Assembly (NCBI RefSeq): GCF_020283565.1
Contig: NC_060065.1
Span: 53,158,703 to 53,222,702, forward strand
DNA length: 64,000 nucleotides
Direction of reading: 5' to 3'
DNA from: Trifolium pratense
Lineage: Eukaryota; Streptophyta; Magnoliopsida; Fabales; Fabaceae
Shown here: piece after piece, positions 20,645-33,340 of the stretch
Layout: each line of letters opens with the position of its first letter
How positions within the stretch are numbered: the stretch's first letter is position 1
Notes under the pieces: generated by a model
What the model saw: only the letters and a program-made list of their open reading frames with translations
The model's database searches: none
Told to the model about the DNA's origin: nothing
Position numbers and translations under genes: made by a program

Positions 20645-21098
20645 GGACCTGTTTGTTATAGATTTTCTTAAAATAGATTATTCTAGTGTTAGATAATTTT
20701 GTGTAAAAATAATTTACAAAGAAATTTTTTATAAAAGCTTCAAATAAAAATTTGGTTTGAATAGTTATTCTTAAAATGTGATTTTAGGTATTTGATCATT
20801 TTATTGAAACTTTTTTTGGATATCAAAATTTCGAAAAATCACTTAATTTTGAAGTTATTTCAAATAGATTTTCATAAAAATCATTTTTGAAATACAACTT
20901 TTTGAAAAAATTGTGATTTTGACCATGTTCTGATCTTCAATAATGTGTGTTTATATTATATGATGTCAAAACTAGTGTTTCAATTTAGAAAAAACAAATA
21001 TAAAAAACTTGTAATATTTTGAAAATCAGTTTTAAAAAATCTATTTTCAAAAATACAAAGAAAAAATTCATTTTTTTAAAGCTGAAACAAACAAGCCC
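20645..21098. mobile_element. Possible hAT-like MITE
   Basis: The left end GGACCTGTTTGTTATAG and the right end CTGAAACAAACAAGCCCTT are approximate inverse complements. The interior is very AT-rich with repeated TTTTGAAAA-type text. No target duplication could be fixed. Confidence 0.5.
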
Positions 21099-21119
21099 TT
21101 AATTGTAATGATATAGCAA

Positions 21120-21600
21120 TTAAGGGTGGCCAAAAAAAAAACTATTGAACCAAACCAAACTGCTGAACCGCCGAACTAAACTGAATCGAAAATAACTGAA
21201 CTTATTATAAAATTTCACAAACTAAACCAATATTTTAAGTACAATTTCCTAACCATAACTGAATTGTGAATCGTTGGACCAAACTACTAAGAACCAAATT
21301 GCATACATTAATAAAGTCAGAAACAATAATTGGAAACAAACATTATATTTTGATCGGATGATTCATTTTAATCTTCAATTCACAACAAAAATTAGGTACA
21401 TTTTGGTTTTATGCTAAATATATGTTTTGGTTTGTTTGGTTCAAAACCGTGAACCCAACTTTACAATAATTTGGTTCATTTGAGAATTACTAAATATTAA
21501 TGATTCAATTTGGTTTTATCAAACCGTTGAAATGGTTCAGTTCGATTTGGTTATCTCTAAGAACAAAACCATGAACATTCCTAATAACAATTGTAATGAT
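21120..21600. repeat. Foldback-like AT-rich repeat with AACCAAA motifs
   Basis: The left part is rich in GAACCAAACCAAAC, while the right part carries GGTTCAGTTCGATTTGGTT. Pairing is imperfect. A decayed inverted-repeat element is likely. Confidence 0.4.
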
Positions 21601-23341
21601 ATGGGACGATGTCACATATACATTTAATGCTTAGCTCGTACATTTTAAAGGAAAAACTTAACCAATGACCTAATTGACTGATGTGTTATATAAATTGGGC
21701 GACATTTTCCTATTTGCAAAATTCAATGACATCTTAGTTTTTTTATGATATCTTTGTTTTTAACCCAAAGGGTGAAGTTCACACACTTTGTTTTTATAAA
21801 ATCTTATTTGTTCAAATTCAATCACTCTACAGAGGTGATGTTTGCAAGACTTCAACGCTCAAGTAAATAAATATATTATGAGAATTAATGGTTTAACTAG
21901 AATAGAGAATGTATATTCATCAAAAAATGAGTACCTTAGTTGAAGTGTATGAAACATGACATTCTTAGATGGATATGCCAATGCTATGATTCCAATCTAA
22001 AGATCACCGCGTTTAATTGTTATTAGAGAGGCACTAGCGATTTTATCACAAAAAAATTATCTAATTATGTGTTGTTGAAACGGCTTTCCAGTTTGTGGGG
22101 TTTCATACCCCCTATATTTGAAAGTGTACATTCTTATTTAGAGGGTTATTTGAATTTTTTTTCTCTATTATTAATAGGTCAAATATCCTTTCTAATTTAA
22201 TTTTTGAAGGTTCCTTTCAAATGTTTTGTTGTTTAATAATTTATAGATGTTTTAAAATGTACAATTTATTTTTTCAAAGTACTCAAAAAAAAATTTAGAA
22301 AAAAGTACACAAATTTTTATTGAAAATAGAGTTTTAGTCTATAAAAATTCATGTTTGATCAATCATTTGTTAAACAATTTTAATATTTTGTTAGAGAGAT
22401 TCATATAATATTATAAATATAAATACAAGAACTAATTAATTAAAAAGTATCAAGTTTACACATGAATCGACATAAAATATATTTTAAAAATTTATTTATT
22501 AAATTGGTAATGGTCCATCTTTTGACTATTTTGAGATATTCATTATAGACACACCCTCAATATGATATGCTATTTTTTTTAGTAATTTTTTTTAAGGTAT
22601 TCGATACTTTTTGGGCTAGCTCCGCCATTGCATACATAATTTGTGTGGAATTTGTATTTAAACAAAGTTTGAATAACTATCAAATATATATTCTGTGTTT
22701 GTATTAAAAAAAAAAAAAACAAATATAGTTTGGGACCATACAGATCAATTCATACAAAAGTTTATAGGCTTAGCTCCACTAATTACGCTATGTTTTGGTA
22801 TAATAATAATTGAAATCTAGAAATCAGACACAAAGATGATAAAATTGTCTCAAAACAGCACTAACAAGCACGTAGAAATATATGTGGCATGCAGCAATCT
22901 CTTACTACAAAATGTGATTATGGTTTTGATTTATGAACCAACCAAGCATTACCCCTAGCCAATATTCTTTTGACTAGACATTCCACCATGATGTCTTATG
23001 ATTGGTTAATTAAAGCCTAACTTACTAAGCTATCCTTCAAAGAAATTAAGATCAAGTTGACCAATACCACATACTACACATCTTCAATGCCATAATAATC
23101 CCAAAATTTCAATCAACCAAAAGGATACCTATTTACTATTTAGAGAGGTTTAATTCTTCCTATTCTTGTTTAGATCATGACTAGGCACTTACATGTGAAA
23201 ATCACCCATGAGACATAAGTTTTTTTTTTTTGGTACAATTTATTAAACATAATACTTTCACAACAATATTTTTCTCTTTTTCCCCAAGAAAAGGTGTACA
23301 AGTTGTTGTCTTTTGAGTATTTTTGTAGATAGGATGCTTCA
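21601..23341. other. Non-coding AT-rich interval
   Basis: No reading frame, RNA gene or clear repeat structure recognised. The text GCTAGCTCCGCCATTGC near 22616 is typical of decayed retroelement ends, but nothing definite can be called. Confidence 0.4.
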
Positions 23342-23475
23342 TAAGATTTTAAGTTTTTTTTTTATTGTCAAATAGTTTATTGACTAGAAATTTCACCCTT
23401 AAAGTAAATAAGTGGAATGTTTGGAGTTCGAACTCAGACCACTGCATATATAATAAATTCCTACTAACTGAGCTA
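23342..23475 (-). mobile_element. SINE-like element split by the copia insertion
   Basis: On the minus strand an A-box-like TAGCTCAGTTAGTAGG is followed about 40 bases later by the B-box-like GAGTTCGAACTCC, then a body ending TATTTGACAAT and an A-tract (T-run at about 23350). Related copies lie at 41505-41634 and 33341-33430 in the same orientation. The copia element inserted at the A-box (target AGCTA). The remaining 5' bases continue at 28697. Confidence 0.7.
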
Positions 23476-24030
23476 TGTTGGCGCAGCTGGAAGCTAGGTT
23501 TCGATCACTCTGGATTCGATCACTTTGGCCTGCACAGGCCTAGCAAGCAAGCAAGGATACACGCACGCGCTGCACTGCACTCAGGCCACGCCAATGAGCA
23601 CAGTTTCTGCAGGATCTACTATCCTTGTTGCTGCAACAATGGTGGATGAATGGAAAGAAAGAAACGCACTTGATTGACAGAGGAAAAAGAAGAAGAAGAT
23701 TAGAGAAAAATAGAATCAGTTTTATTCATCCTCAATGGGGAAAAGTAGTTGGATTACAATCACTAATCATGAGCCTATTATTTATACTAGATCATCACAA
23801 TGGTTGATGATTCTCTTAGGCCCTAACCAACTAACAACTCTCTAACTGACTCTAAAACACTTTAACAACCTAGGTGAAACAAACACTAACTGAATCTAAC
23901 AAACTCTATTAACAAACTAACTAATTTGCTTCTCAAGCAATTAGTTACACTCTCACTTCTTGCTAGCTTGCACACCAAGTCAGCTTACACAATATGAATT
24001 AATCATTCTAGAAACTTCTTAGAATCAACA
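23476..24030 (-). repeat. 3' LTR of the copia element
   Basis: 555 bp. It matches 28133-28691 except for a 4-bp length difference in the purine-rich GAAGAAGAAG stretch near 23685. On the plus strand it starts TGTTGGCGCAGCTGG and ends AGAATCAACA. Confidence 0.96.
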
Positions 24031-24039
24031 CACCCCCTT
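24031..24039 (-). other. Polypurine tract overlapping the gag-pol stop codon
   Basis: The minus strand reads TAAGGGGGTG and then the LTR. The TAA (24038-24040) closes gag-pol, and its last bases belong to the purine tract, so coding sequence and priming site share bases. Confidence 0.8.
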
Positions 24040-27000
24040 AATTCATGTTGTCCACTGTCTCAATTCCCATTTCACTTCTCAACTTTTCAAATACCTGCAC
24101 TGTTACAGCCTTGGTTAACAAGTCTGCAACTTGCTCATCACTTCTGCAGTGCATTAGGGCCAAGTTACCATTGCTTACCTGCTCTCTTAAGTAATGGAAC
24201 CTTAGCTCTATATGCTTGCTTCTTCCATGAGCAATAGGGTTCTTTGCAAGATTGATAGCAGACATATTATCAATCTTCAAAGTAACTGTCTCACACCTGT
24301 CTTGACTGATCTCTTCGATTAGGTTTTTCAACCAAATAGCTTGACAAGTGCTGAGTGATGCTGCTATGTATTCAGCCTCACATGAGGATAAGGCCACTAC
24401 AGGTTCCTTCTTTGAACACCATGATATTGGTGATCCACCATAGAAAAACATATAACCAGCAGTTGATTTTCTATCTTCATGATCACCACACCAATTCGAA
24501 TCTGTATAGCCCACCAGCTTGCATTCTCTGTCTCTGTCACTTGCAGGGAACATAATACCATAGTTTATGGTCCCTTTCACATATCTAAGTATTCTTTTCA
24601 CTGCAATCAAGTGTGAACCTTTAGGCCTTTCCATAAACCTGCTAGCAATCCCTACACTGTAAGCCAAGTCTGGTCTTGTATTGCACAAATACCTCAGAGA
24701 ACCAATCATCTTTCTATAGAATGTAGGGTCTACATCCTCTTCTTCTGCACACTTAGTTAGCTGTGACCTTGGCTCAGCAGGTGACAATGCAACATTGCAT
24801 TTGTCCATCTCAAACTTCTTCAAAATCTCTGATGCATATCTAGTCTGGTGCATTAAGATTCCTTGCTCATTCCTCAGAAACTCAATGCCTAGAAAATATG
24901 TCATGAGGCCTAAATCTGTCATTTCAAACTCTTCCTTTAAGTCACCCTTGAACTCACTAATATAAGATTCATTGCTTCCTGTGATAAGCAAATCATCTAC
25001 ATATAGACAAATTATAATGACTCCCTTTGCAGCATCTTTCTTGACATACACTCCATGTTCTGTGACACATTTCTTAAACCCTATTTCATTTAAGAACTTG
25101 TCAATCCTTTTGTTCCAGGCTCTTGGAGCTTGTTTCAGACCATAGAGCGCTTTCTTAAGCTTATACACCTTAAGCTCTTGACCTTTCACTTCATAACCAG
25201 GTGGCTGGGCAACATATACTTCCTCTTCTATAGGACCATTCAGAAAAGCTGACTTCACATCCATTTGATACATTGGCCAATCATTTAGGTTAGCAAGAGC
25301 AGTTACTAACCTAATTGTTTCCATTCTAGTAACAGGTGCAAACACTTCATCATAGTCAATACCTTCTTTCTGAAGAAATCCCTTTGCCACTAGCCTTGCT
25401 TTGTATCTGGTTATCTCACCCTTTGAGTTCACTTTCAGCTTGTAAACCCACTTCACATCTATTGCTTTCTTTCTCTGTGGAAGATCCACCAGCTCCCATG
25501 TTTGATTGCTTTCAATCGAATCCAATTCTTCTTTCATAGCACCTCTCCACTTTTCACTTTGTAGAGCACTATGCACATCAATTGGTTCAGATTCAGCCAT
25601 GAATGCTAAATGGATCAACTCACCATCATTGTTCACTTGACCATCTGAGTTCATTTCACACTCTTGTAATCTTGCTGGTAGAACTCTAGGCCTATTCGAT
25701 CTTCTCACCTCAGGCACTGGCTGATTTACTTGTTCTTCACTAACTTCTTCAATCATCACACTAGTTGACTTCTTTCTGTCATTAGTGTTCCAGTCCCATT
25801 CCTTGAGTTCATCAATTATTACATCTCTACTGATCACCACATTGTTGTTGATTGGATCATAGAGTTTGTAACCTCCAGTTGAGTGATAACCAACCAATAT
25901 CATCATTGTTGACTTATCATCCAGCTTCTTCCTTAATTGATCTGGTGTGTGTTTGAAAACTAGTGAACCAAACACTCTCATATGATTCACATTTGGCTTG
26001 TGTCCTGACCAACATTCTTCTGGTGTGATACCCTTCAATCTCTTTGTAGGGCACCTGTTCAATGTATAAGTAGCAGTAGAAACTGCTTCACCCCATAACT
26101 CCTTAGGTAAATGCTTTCCCTTCAACATACACCTCACCATATCCATTATTGTTCTGTTTTTTCTTTCAGCAGTCCCATTTTGCTGTGGAGTATATGGTGG
26201 GACTATGTCATGCACAATGCCTTCATTGTCACAGAATTTTGCAAATTCATGTGATACATACTCTCCACCCCCATCTGTTCTTAGGGTTTTGAGCCTCTTA
26301 CCACTTTGTCTTTCGACTGTAGCTTTAAATTTCTTAAAAATTTCAAACACATCACTTTTCTTACTTATGGAGTAAGTCCATAGTTTTCTGCTAAAGTCAT
26401 CTATGAAACTTACAAAGTACCTGTTACCTCCAATTGAGTTCACTTGCATTGGACCACATACATCTGAATACACCACTTCAAGTACACTATTGGTTTTACT
26501 TGCTGCATGCTTGCTGAAGCTCCCTCTGTGCTGTTTTGATTGCACACACTCTTCACAAATCTCTTCAGGCACTTGCAGGCTTGGCAAGCCTGTCACCATC
26601 TTTGATTTTTGCAGCAAGCTGAGGTCCTTGAAATTCAAGTGTCCCATTCTATAGTGCCATCTCCACTCTTCTCTGCTTGATGCAGTCATCAAGCACTTGT
26701 GATTCAGAACATTGAGCCCAATCTTGAATGTCCTATTCTTTGACATTTCAATTTTCAACATCAAGTTACCTTTAGTGTTGTACACCTTCAGCAACCTATT
26801 CTCCATTACAATTCTGTAATCTTTCTCTAGCAATTGGCCTATACTGAGTAGATTACATTTCATACCTGGTATGTACAATACACCAGAAATCACTGAACAC
26901 TTGCCATCCTTTCTTTTGATTGTTACATCACCAATGGCTTGTACTGCAAGACTGCTATTGTCTGCAAACTTGACATTGTGATTCTGAGTAGCCTTTAGGC

Positions 27001-28099
27001 TTGTGAACCAATCTTTCCTTCCTGTCATGTGTGTTGTACATCCAGTGTCAAGATACCATTTCTCTTGAAGATCACTTTCATCTTTTGTAGTTACAAGAAA
27101 CATAACTGAGCCTTCATCATCATCATCATTTCGAGCGATTTTGGCCTCAGCATCACTCGATTCCTCTCTGAATTTACATTCATCTGCAAAATGACCATAA
27201 TTTTGGCAATTATAGCATTGAATGTGTTTCTTATCAAACTTGCCTCTTCCACCTCTGCCACCTCTTCCACCTCTTCCACCTCTTCCTCCTCCATTGTAAC
27301 CACCTCTACCACCATTGAACTGTTTCTTCTGATTTCCACCTCCTTTGGTATCTTGATTCTCTTTTCCATTTCCATTCTGATAACTATCTTTTCCCTTATT
27401 GCCTTGCCATTTTCCCTTTCCTTTCTTATTCTTGTTACTCTGTTGAACTTGCAATGCTACTTCACCATTGGATTTATCAGAATTTCTCTGATTCATCCTT
27501 TGCTCATGTGCTTCTAAGGACCCTTGCAATTCCTCAACCTTGATAGTGTCAAGATCCTTAGACTCTTCTATTGCAGCTACCACATAGTCAAACTTAGGAG
27601 TTAAAGATCTCAGTATCTTTTCAACTCTCATTGTACCAGACACAATTTCACCACATGCTTTCATTTCATTAACTAATTTTGCAATCTTTGTAAAGAACTC
27701 ACTTACAGTTTCTTTTTCTTCCATTTGTAGCTGTGCAAACTTGCTTCTTAGGGTTTGTAGCTTCACTTTCTTCACCTTCTGATCTCCAGCATAAGCTGTA
27801 GCCAAAATATCCCAAGCTTGCTTGGCTGATTCACAGTCTCCAACCTTTTCAAAGATATCAGGGCTTACACTTTGATGAATTATGAACAATGCCTTGTAAT
27901 CTTTCTTCTTCAATTCTTTGTGTTGTGTTCTTTGAACCTCTGTAGCATCTTCTGAAAGTGATTCCACACCATTAATCACTTGATCCATCACATCTTGATA
28001 ATTGAACAAGACTTTCATCTGTTTGCTCCAATTATCATAATTCTTTCCATCCAAAACTGGAAGATTCGCAGGGAATTGACCATTGTTGAAGGTTGCCAT
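24038..28099 (-). CDS. Gag-pol polyprotein of copia element, intact
   Basis: 1353 residues in one frame. Gag (about 1-290) is of the UBN2 type, with a Gly/Arg-rich stretch (264-286) before a CCHC knuckle (C295, C298, H303, C308). Protease: DTG at 351-353. Integrase: H482, H487, C515, C518, then D546, D609, E645 (35 residues between the last two). RT: YVDD at 1033-1036. RNase H: D1200, E1241, D1277. The order gag-protease-integrase-RT-RNase H is the copia order. All motifs are present and there is no stop or frameshift, so the copy could be active. Start: the ATG lies about 33 bp after the 5' LTR, beyond the primer site. The sub-lineage was not resolved. Confidence 0.97.
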   Translation of the reverse strand: MATFNNGQFPANLPVLDGKNYDNWSKQMKVLFNYQDVMDQVINGVESLSEDATEVQRTQHKELKKKDYKALFIIHQSVSPDIFEKVGDCESAKQAWDILATAYAGDQKVKKVKLQTLRSKFAQLQMEEKETVSEFFTKIAKLVNEMKACGEIVSGTMRVEKILRSLTPKFDYVVAAIEESKDLDTIKVEELQGSLEAHEQRMNQRNSDKSNGEVALQVQQSNKNKKGKGKWQGNKGKDSYQNGNGKENQDTKGGGNQKKQFNGGRGGYNGGGRGGRGGRGGRGGRGKFDKKHIQCYNCQNYGHFADECKFREESSDAEAKIARNDDDDEGSVMFLVTTKDESDLQEKWYLDTGCTTHMTGRKDWFTSLKATQNHNVKFADNSSLAVQAIGDVTIKRKDGKCSVISGVLYIPGMKCNLLSIGQLLEKDYRIVMENRLLKVYNTKGNLMLKIEMSKNRTFKIGLNVLNHKCLMTASSREEWRWHYRMGHLNFKDLSLLQKSKMVTGLPSLQVPEEICEECVQSKQHRGSFSKHAASKTNSVLEVVYSDVCGPMQVNSIGGNRYFVSFIDDFSRKLWTYSISKKSDVFEIFKKFKATVERQSGKRLKTLRTDGGGEYVSHEFAKFCDNEGIVHDIVPPYTPQQNGTAERKNRTIMDMVRCMLKGKHLPKELWGEAVSTATYTLNRCPTKRLKGITPEECWSGHKPNVNHMRVFGSLVFKHTPDQLRKKLDDKSTMMILVGYHSTGGYKLYDPINNNVVISRDVIIDELKEWDWNTNDRKKSTSVMIEEVSEEQVNQPVPEVRRSNRPRVLPARLQECEMNSDGQVNNDGELIHLAFMAESEPIDVHSALQSEKWRGAMKEELDSIESNQTWELVDLPQRKKAIDVKWVYKLKVNSKGEITRYKARLVAKGFLQKEGIDYDEVFAPVTRMETIRLVTALANLNDWPMYQMDVKSAFLNGPIEEEVYVAQPPGYEVKGQELKVYKLKKALYGLKQAPRAWNKRIDKFLNEIGFKKCVTEHGVYVKKDAAKGVIIICLYVDDLLITGSNESYISEFKGDLKEEFEMTDLGLMTYFLGIEFLRNEQGILMHQTRYASEILKKFEMDKCNVALSPAEPRSQLTKCAEEEDVDPTFYRKMIGSLRYLCNTRPDLAYSVGIASRFMERPKGSHLIAVKRILRYVKGTINYGIMFPASDRDRECKLVGYTDSNWCGDHEDRKSTAGYMFFYGGSPISWCSKKEPVVALSSCEAEYIAASLSTCQAIWLKNLIEEISQDRCETVTLKIDNMSAINLAKNPIAHGRSKHIELRFHYLREQVSNGNLALMHCRSDEQVADLLTKAVTVQVFEKLRSEMGIETVDNMN

Positions 28100-28110
28100 G
28101 GTTAAAGCAC

Positions 28111-28130
28111 GAACCAGGCTCTTGATGCCA
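28111..28130 (-). other. Primer-binding site of the copia element
   Basis: Two bases from the 5' LTR the minus strand reads TGGCATCAAGAGCCTGGTTC. It resembles the initiator-Met primer site (TGGTATCAGAGC type) with one substitution and one extra base. Confidence 0.7.
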
Positions 28131-28132
28131 GA

Positions 28133-28691
28133 TGTTGGCGCAGCTGGAAGCTAGGTTTCGATCACTCTGGATTCGATCACTTTGGCCTGCACAGGCCTAG
28201 CAAGCAAGCAAGGATACACGCACGCGCTGCACTGCACTCAGGCCACGCCAATGAGCACAGTTTCTGCAGGATCTACTATCCTTGTTGCTGCAACAATGGT
28301 GGATGAATGGAAAGAAAGAAACGCACTTGATTGACAGAGGAAGAAGAAAGAAGAAGAAGATTAGAGAAAAATAGAATCAGTTTTATTCATCCTCAATGGG
28401 GAAAAGTAGTTGGATTACAATCACTAATCATGAGCCTATTATTTATACTAGATCATCACAATGGTTGATGATTCTCTTAGGCCCTAACCAACTAACAACT
28501 CTCTAACTGACTCTAAAACACTTTAACAACCTAGGTGAAACAAACACTAACTGAATCTAACAAACTCTATTAACAAACTAACTAATTTGCTTCTCAAGCA
28601 ATTAGTTACACTCTCACTTCTTGCTAGCTTGCACACCAAGTCAGCTTACACAATATGAATTAATCATTCTAGAAACTTCTTAGAATCAACA
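28133..28691 (-). repeat. 5' LTR of the copia element
   Basis: 559 bp, the promoter-side LTR for the minus-strand gag-pol. It contains ATTTATACTAGATC on the plus strand, and no clear TATA box could be picked out. It is followed by the AGCTA duplication. Confidence 0.95.
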
Positions 28692-28696
28692 AGCTA

Positions 28697-29559
28697 AGCT
28701 TATAAGAACCTATTTTAAATCTTTATATACTAATGTGCAATATTGAACTTGTAAAAAAGTTGATAAAAAGGAATCCCTCATGCGCTCAACAAGATTGAGC
28801 CAAAATGTTTCATTTTAGTATAAATTCTTTTATTTACCTCATGCTCGCACAATTTTTTATTTTATTTTCCTGAGTTACATCGTCGGCTTATATTTGTTAT
28901 GTTATCTCCACCGCATTAACGACAAACTTGATGTCAATAGTCGTTAAACAGATAAAGATTAATGTGACATAACTAAATAATTGAGCTCAACTGATTAACG
29001 AGCTTTCTACCTCTCAGAAGCCAAGGTTTAAAAACTTAAGTCATATGTGGCACGCACACATTTTCTAGGTAACGGAATCAATAGTCAACCTTCCACTAAC
29101 TTGTAGTTGTAGTAGTGTTTGAGATATAGCAGCCAACTTGTATGAATGTATGATGTGCCATTAATATGGTGCTTGGAGTTCAAAGGGGCCTAGACTTGAA
29201 ATCCCCAGTGAGGTCCAATCTGAAACGACACATCGACACAGCCCAAAGAGATTAGTTTCTGCTACAAATTATATGCTCCAAAGAAAATGTAACCCATTAA
29301 TTAAATATTAACACGTGACAAGTAAGAAAATGGTCATTTATATAGTATATCCATTTGCTCTTTTATTGATCCATCACATCATATCATATCATATTTTAAT
29401 TAAATTCATGAAAAGGGTTCCCTCTTAGTCTTTTCCATATTTTTTGATTGGGCTGTTAAACGAGACCTATATATGAGTTTTTTCATTCCACTTAGCCACT
29501 TACAAAGAAGTCTTGTGTGAAAAGTAAAGGCAGTATCAAACAATTTCAATCAAAGTAAG
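28697..29559. other. Non-coding interval
   Basis: Continuation of the pre-insertion locus. Around 28979-29035 a GAGCTCAACTGATTAACGAG box and AAGGTTTAAAAAC suggest a very old tRNA-derived repeat. No gene recognised. Confidence 0.4.
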
Positions 29560-29569
29560 ATGAAGATAA

Positions 29570-29850
29570 CTCAAATCATTTTGGGTTGGATTTAACTCAA
29601 AGCTACAAAACTTGATTGTAAGATAAAAATTGTCCTCATTTATAAACATATTTTCAGATTATCTCTCAACTAATGTGACACACTTAACAACACACACCCT
29701 TATACTCACCACTATTAGGCTTGGTGCGTGCATATAAATGATGGATGGTCCGATAGCAAAAATTTGATAACATGTGACCTAACGGATCTTAGAGGAGACT
29801 CTAATACCATAATATAATTTTTGGGTTTGGCATAACTCAACTTTATAGCA
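29570..29850 (-). mobile_element. TRIM-like miniature LTR element, decayed
   Basis: On the minus strand a TGGTATTAGAGTC primer site (29797-29809) lies between two related segments. The one on the right has TTGGGTTTGGCATAACTCAA, and the one on the left has TTGGGTTGGATTTAACTCAA with CTACAAAACTTG. About 110 bp lies between the primer site and the left repeat. Size and arrangement fit TRIM. The right LTR is truncated. Confidence 0.55.
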
Positions 29851-30127
29851 AATAAATATTATAAGAGAACTTATTTTGCCACTCTATCCATTTTCTCCCA
29901 TGCCCTACCAATTTACCCCCAAAGATACCCTACCAAATTAGTTTTTTATAACGTCCGCGGCAGACAATATTTACAAAAATTTTCAAAAAAAAATTATTTT
30001 TATAACGTCCGCTACTTAAGTAACAAAATGATAAAAATAGAAACGCGTAGAACGCACGAGAAGTAGGTAGGACGGAAAAAAAATCTCATATTAGAAATAG
30101 CCCAATAGCAAGAAACAAGGTCAAAGA

Positions 30128-30480
30128 ATGATTAACTGTAGTGGAGAAACTGTTTGTGGAGTTGAAAAAAAAGGCCACAAATCTAACAAAGGGCCTTGTT
30201 GGGCCATGTCCAAGTTTCGTTGTCTACTATTTATTGGGAACCGTTCTGCTTTCCATCGAAGCATAAGCCCCCACCCCATTATTTTCTACCATGTTCCATT
30301 CTATATAAACATCGTGCTATGTTTCATAGGCATGCATTATTTCTTACTTAGATGCATACCACAAGTTGGACTCCCTTGTTCTCCAAGATTCTATTTTTTC
30401 TTATTTAACTTGGCTTTGTGAGTGAGTTTCAATGGCATGATCATGAGAAATACATTAAGAATGGATCCACCCTAGCTCCC
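30128..30480 (+). other. TATA-bearing region without a recognisable gene
   Basis: CTATATAAACATC at 30302 is a good TATA box, but the 97-residue frame (30128-30421) spans it and has no recognisable domain. Nothing downstream looks coding. A short non-coding transcript is possible but unsupported. Confidence 0.25.
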
Positions 30481-30699
30481 TCTACCTCTTTTGTACTATA
30501 TTATAAGTGGATTAGGATATTCTGTTGTCCTTCTTCTCCGGTTTTATCTCGAGCATAATTCTCAGTCATTGAATTTGATCTAATGATTGACCGATAAAAA
30601 ATAATTTGGTATAATTCTTGGTCATAAATTAATTGAAAGATTGGGATTGCACGGAATAAGAAACATGAAACAACAAACTGGAGATGATCTATATCCTTC

Positions 30700-31093
30700 A
30701 TAAGGTCATGATTTAGTGTTTTCTTTCCAAGTCTTAAATTGTGGACAAATCCATCATAAGGTCATGAGATGTGGCGTCTCTCTTGTGATCTTAGAGCATT
30801 TGACTTGATCTGGTGTTAGAGCCGTGGTTCTGCTTGGTGGGGGAGCGAGAGTGGATCCTCATATTGAAACAACTATTGGATGTGGGAATTTACACTTGGG
30901 GGAGATTGTTGGGTTTCAAGTGTGAATGATTAAGTTTCACATTGATTATGAATGAGAAGAATGTTTGATTTATAAAAGACGTGACCTATTAACCTAATGC
31001 CTTAAAGTTTTGGAATGAGATATGACATCTCTTTTTTGTGGTGCTGGATCATTTGACCTGACGTTTCTTCCGAACTTTCTCAGACTCCCAACA
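30700..31093 (+). mobile_element. TRIM element with very short interior
   Basis: A primer site TGGTGTTAGAGCCGTGGTTC (30811-30830, a near match to initiator Met) is followed after only about 65 bases by a purine tract TTGGGGGAGAT (30896-30906), then a 3' LTR 30907-31093 (TGTTGGGTTT...CTCCCAACA, 187 bp). The end of a 5' LTR precedes the primer site: GCATTTGACTTGATC corresponds to GGATCATTTGACCTGACG in the 3' LTR, although the two LTRs have diverged. No coding capacity, so it depends on enzymes from other elements. Confidence 0.75.
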
Positions 31094-31099
31094 ATTTAT

Positions 31100-31193
31100 A
31101 CAAGTGATAGAGTGGGTAGTCTCATTTTATAAACCAGTTTTATAAAATTGAGTTAGATCGAACTTAATAATTTTCTAAGATGGTCTAATATCC
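31100..31193 (+). repeat. LTR end of a second TRIM-like family
   Basis: TATAAAATTGAGTTAGATCG...TTTCTAAGA is followed by TGGTCTAATATCC, a decayed primer site. The same family end occurs at 35905-36044, where the primer site is TGGTATCAGAG. Confidence 0.5.
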
Positions 31194-31236
31194 AATCACA
31201 CCATGTGCTTCAACTATATACTATATTCTGTTCAAT

Positions 31237-31284
31237 TGATATAATTATAAGGCTGTTCAAAAAAAAAATGATATAATTATAAGG
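31237..31284 (+). mobile_element. Tail-only micro-insertion with 16-bp direct repeats
   Basis: TGATATAATTATAAGG at 31237-31252 is repeated exactly at 31269-31284. Between them lies only CTGTTC plus ten A. It has the form of a retroposition reduced to a few bases and its A-tail. Confidence 0.75.
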
Positions 31285-33340
31285 GTTGACCTAGTTCAAA
31301 ATGCAAAACATAAAGCTGACAAAGATGGGCATAAAAGATAAAATCATGTACTAAAGTCTAAATTTGTTAATGCTATATGGTCTATTTAAACTTCCTGTAA
31401 TAAAACCAAACAGTGAGTATGATTAATTTAGATAAGTATATGATATATGAGGTAAATAAATGTGCAAAACCAAGTTGTCTATTCAAGTGTTGCATGTGCT
31501 CTACGGAATGTCTCAGAGAAAAAAGATTCTGCAGAATTGTAGATGCAGTACTTTGTGGGGACTAAGGATCAGTTATGACAAAGATGTATCATTGTAACAC
31601 ATACAAATTTTTGTATGAATATTTGTAACATATATACATGGAGATGGAGCCTACTACGAAATGCATTAAATTGCTCTTATTGCTTAATTGAATTATTGTC
31701 CCCTCACTAAAGAACCTCAAAATTCTGGTTCAGTTTGGGTTCAACCTTGTTATCGACCAACCAATTCTATCAATTTTAGTTTCCACACTATCATATTAGT
31801 TACTTTTGGCCATTAACAATCGTTCAAGAGAACCCAAATTTGATTTGTGATGGGAATAATTTTTAGTCAGATTTTATTTATCTCGTGATCGAACTCTGGA
31901 TTACCAGAACCTCTTCCCATGAGAAGCAGAGAGTTAACACAAAAAAAAAATCTTCGAAATTAATTCCTCATGAAAATGTCTTTATAGTTAAGTGGTGGGG
32001 TGGGTGAGTCTTCAAAAACTTAGGTTATAACTAGTTTGGTTCTTTGTGAGTTAGGTAAGTAATACTATTACTAACAAGTAACAACCAAAAGTAATACCAG
32101 CAAGTTAAGAAGAGTGAAATTTGACAATAACATACACCAATATAGTTGTCTAAGCAAAGCAGCTGTATTTTATGGTGCTATGTCTATTTTAAATTTGATG
32201 AAGCGCCTACGATATTGGGTTTAGGCGTGTTCGCGTATCTAATATATGTTGAATATTAACATTTGGGTTTGAACAACATGTGTCGACACTTCAGAAAAGT
32301 GTCCAAAAAAAGTATGTTTCCCTTCAACGTACATCTAAAACTCCTTCAACACAATTATAGTGAGAAATGAGAATAAACTTATCTACATTTTTTGTAAAAC
32401 AATATTTAATCTCTTTTCTGTAGATGAGTAGCAAGTATCATCTAAAATTCACACACACAACTATGAAATCCCAAATTTAAATTGAGATAAAAATATTCAA
32501 CCTAACAATATCAGCATTGTCAATTGAATTAATCAGTGTTAAAGTGTTTATATTTGTGTTCACATCCGTCCCATATTTCAACATTATATGTTAATTTATA
32601 ATGAAACTAATGACCTTTCAAATTGAAAGACCAAAATCCTAAATCTATATCAGCCTTTACAAATTAGTATTATATATTTCTCATGTCCTACAATGACTAT
32701 CATATTAGTCCCCACACAAAATAGTTTTAGAAGAGTGTCACTTTCAATTTTCAACATAGTTTTAATTGATTTCTCATGTCCCCACACAAATTTAAAAAAA
32801 TTTCACTTATTTACATCAAGCCATAAAATTCTTGTCACAAGGCTACTTCACCAAAATTATGACATGGTTGAGAAACTAGGTTTGCTTTATCTCAACTGGT
32901 GATGATTAAGAAACCAAATTGTGGAGGGCCTAACTAATTTGCAATTAAAGCTGGTATATATATTAATATTGCCACATTGTATTTGTATATGACTGTCACA
33001 TGCAAGGTTATAGAAAGTGTAGTAAGTGGTAGGGTAAGATGAAAGTTGGGTACGATTCTACAACTGCATAGGGTAGGGAGGGTAATATATTTGACACCAA
33101 AAGGACCACACAAGAAAATGCTACTACTTCAAACTTCTTTCCTCCTTTGACCCATGTTTGAGACATTCAAATTCTCTATATCAGCTGCACAACTCATATA
33201 GTAGGTTGTAGAGTCGTTCTTAATTCAAGACAAACTTGTATTTAGATTAAACGACTCAACAACATGATGTAATATGAAACATCTTGGTGAGATATGAAAT
33301 TTGGATTGATTTTGTGTAGCATAAATTTTCCTCTCAACCG
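31285..33340. other. Non-coding interval
   Basis: AT-rich. No frame over 70 residues looks real and no repeat boundary was recognised. Confidence 0.4.

Larger units (their letters stand above)
23476..28691 (-). mobile_element. Complete Ty1/copia LTR retrotransposon
   Basis: A 5,216-bp element on the minus strand. The LTRs are TGTTGGCG...AATCAACA: 3' LTR 23476-24030 (555 bp), 5' LTR 28133-28691 (559 bp). The target duplication AGCTA is at 23471-23475 and 28692-28696. The LTRs match except for a 4-bp change in a GAA-rich stretch, so insertion is recent. A single gag-pol frame fills the interior without a stop. It looks autonomous. Confidence 0.97.

Noticed and set aside
24355..27517. Plus-strand frames opposite the copia gag-pol (including a Ser/Thr-rich one at 27191)
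   Set aside because: They mirror the minus-strand coding sequence. The Ser/Thr-rich frame is the complement of the Gly/Arg-rich gag stretch.
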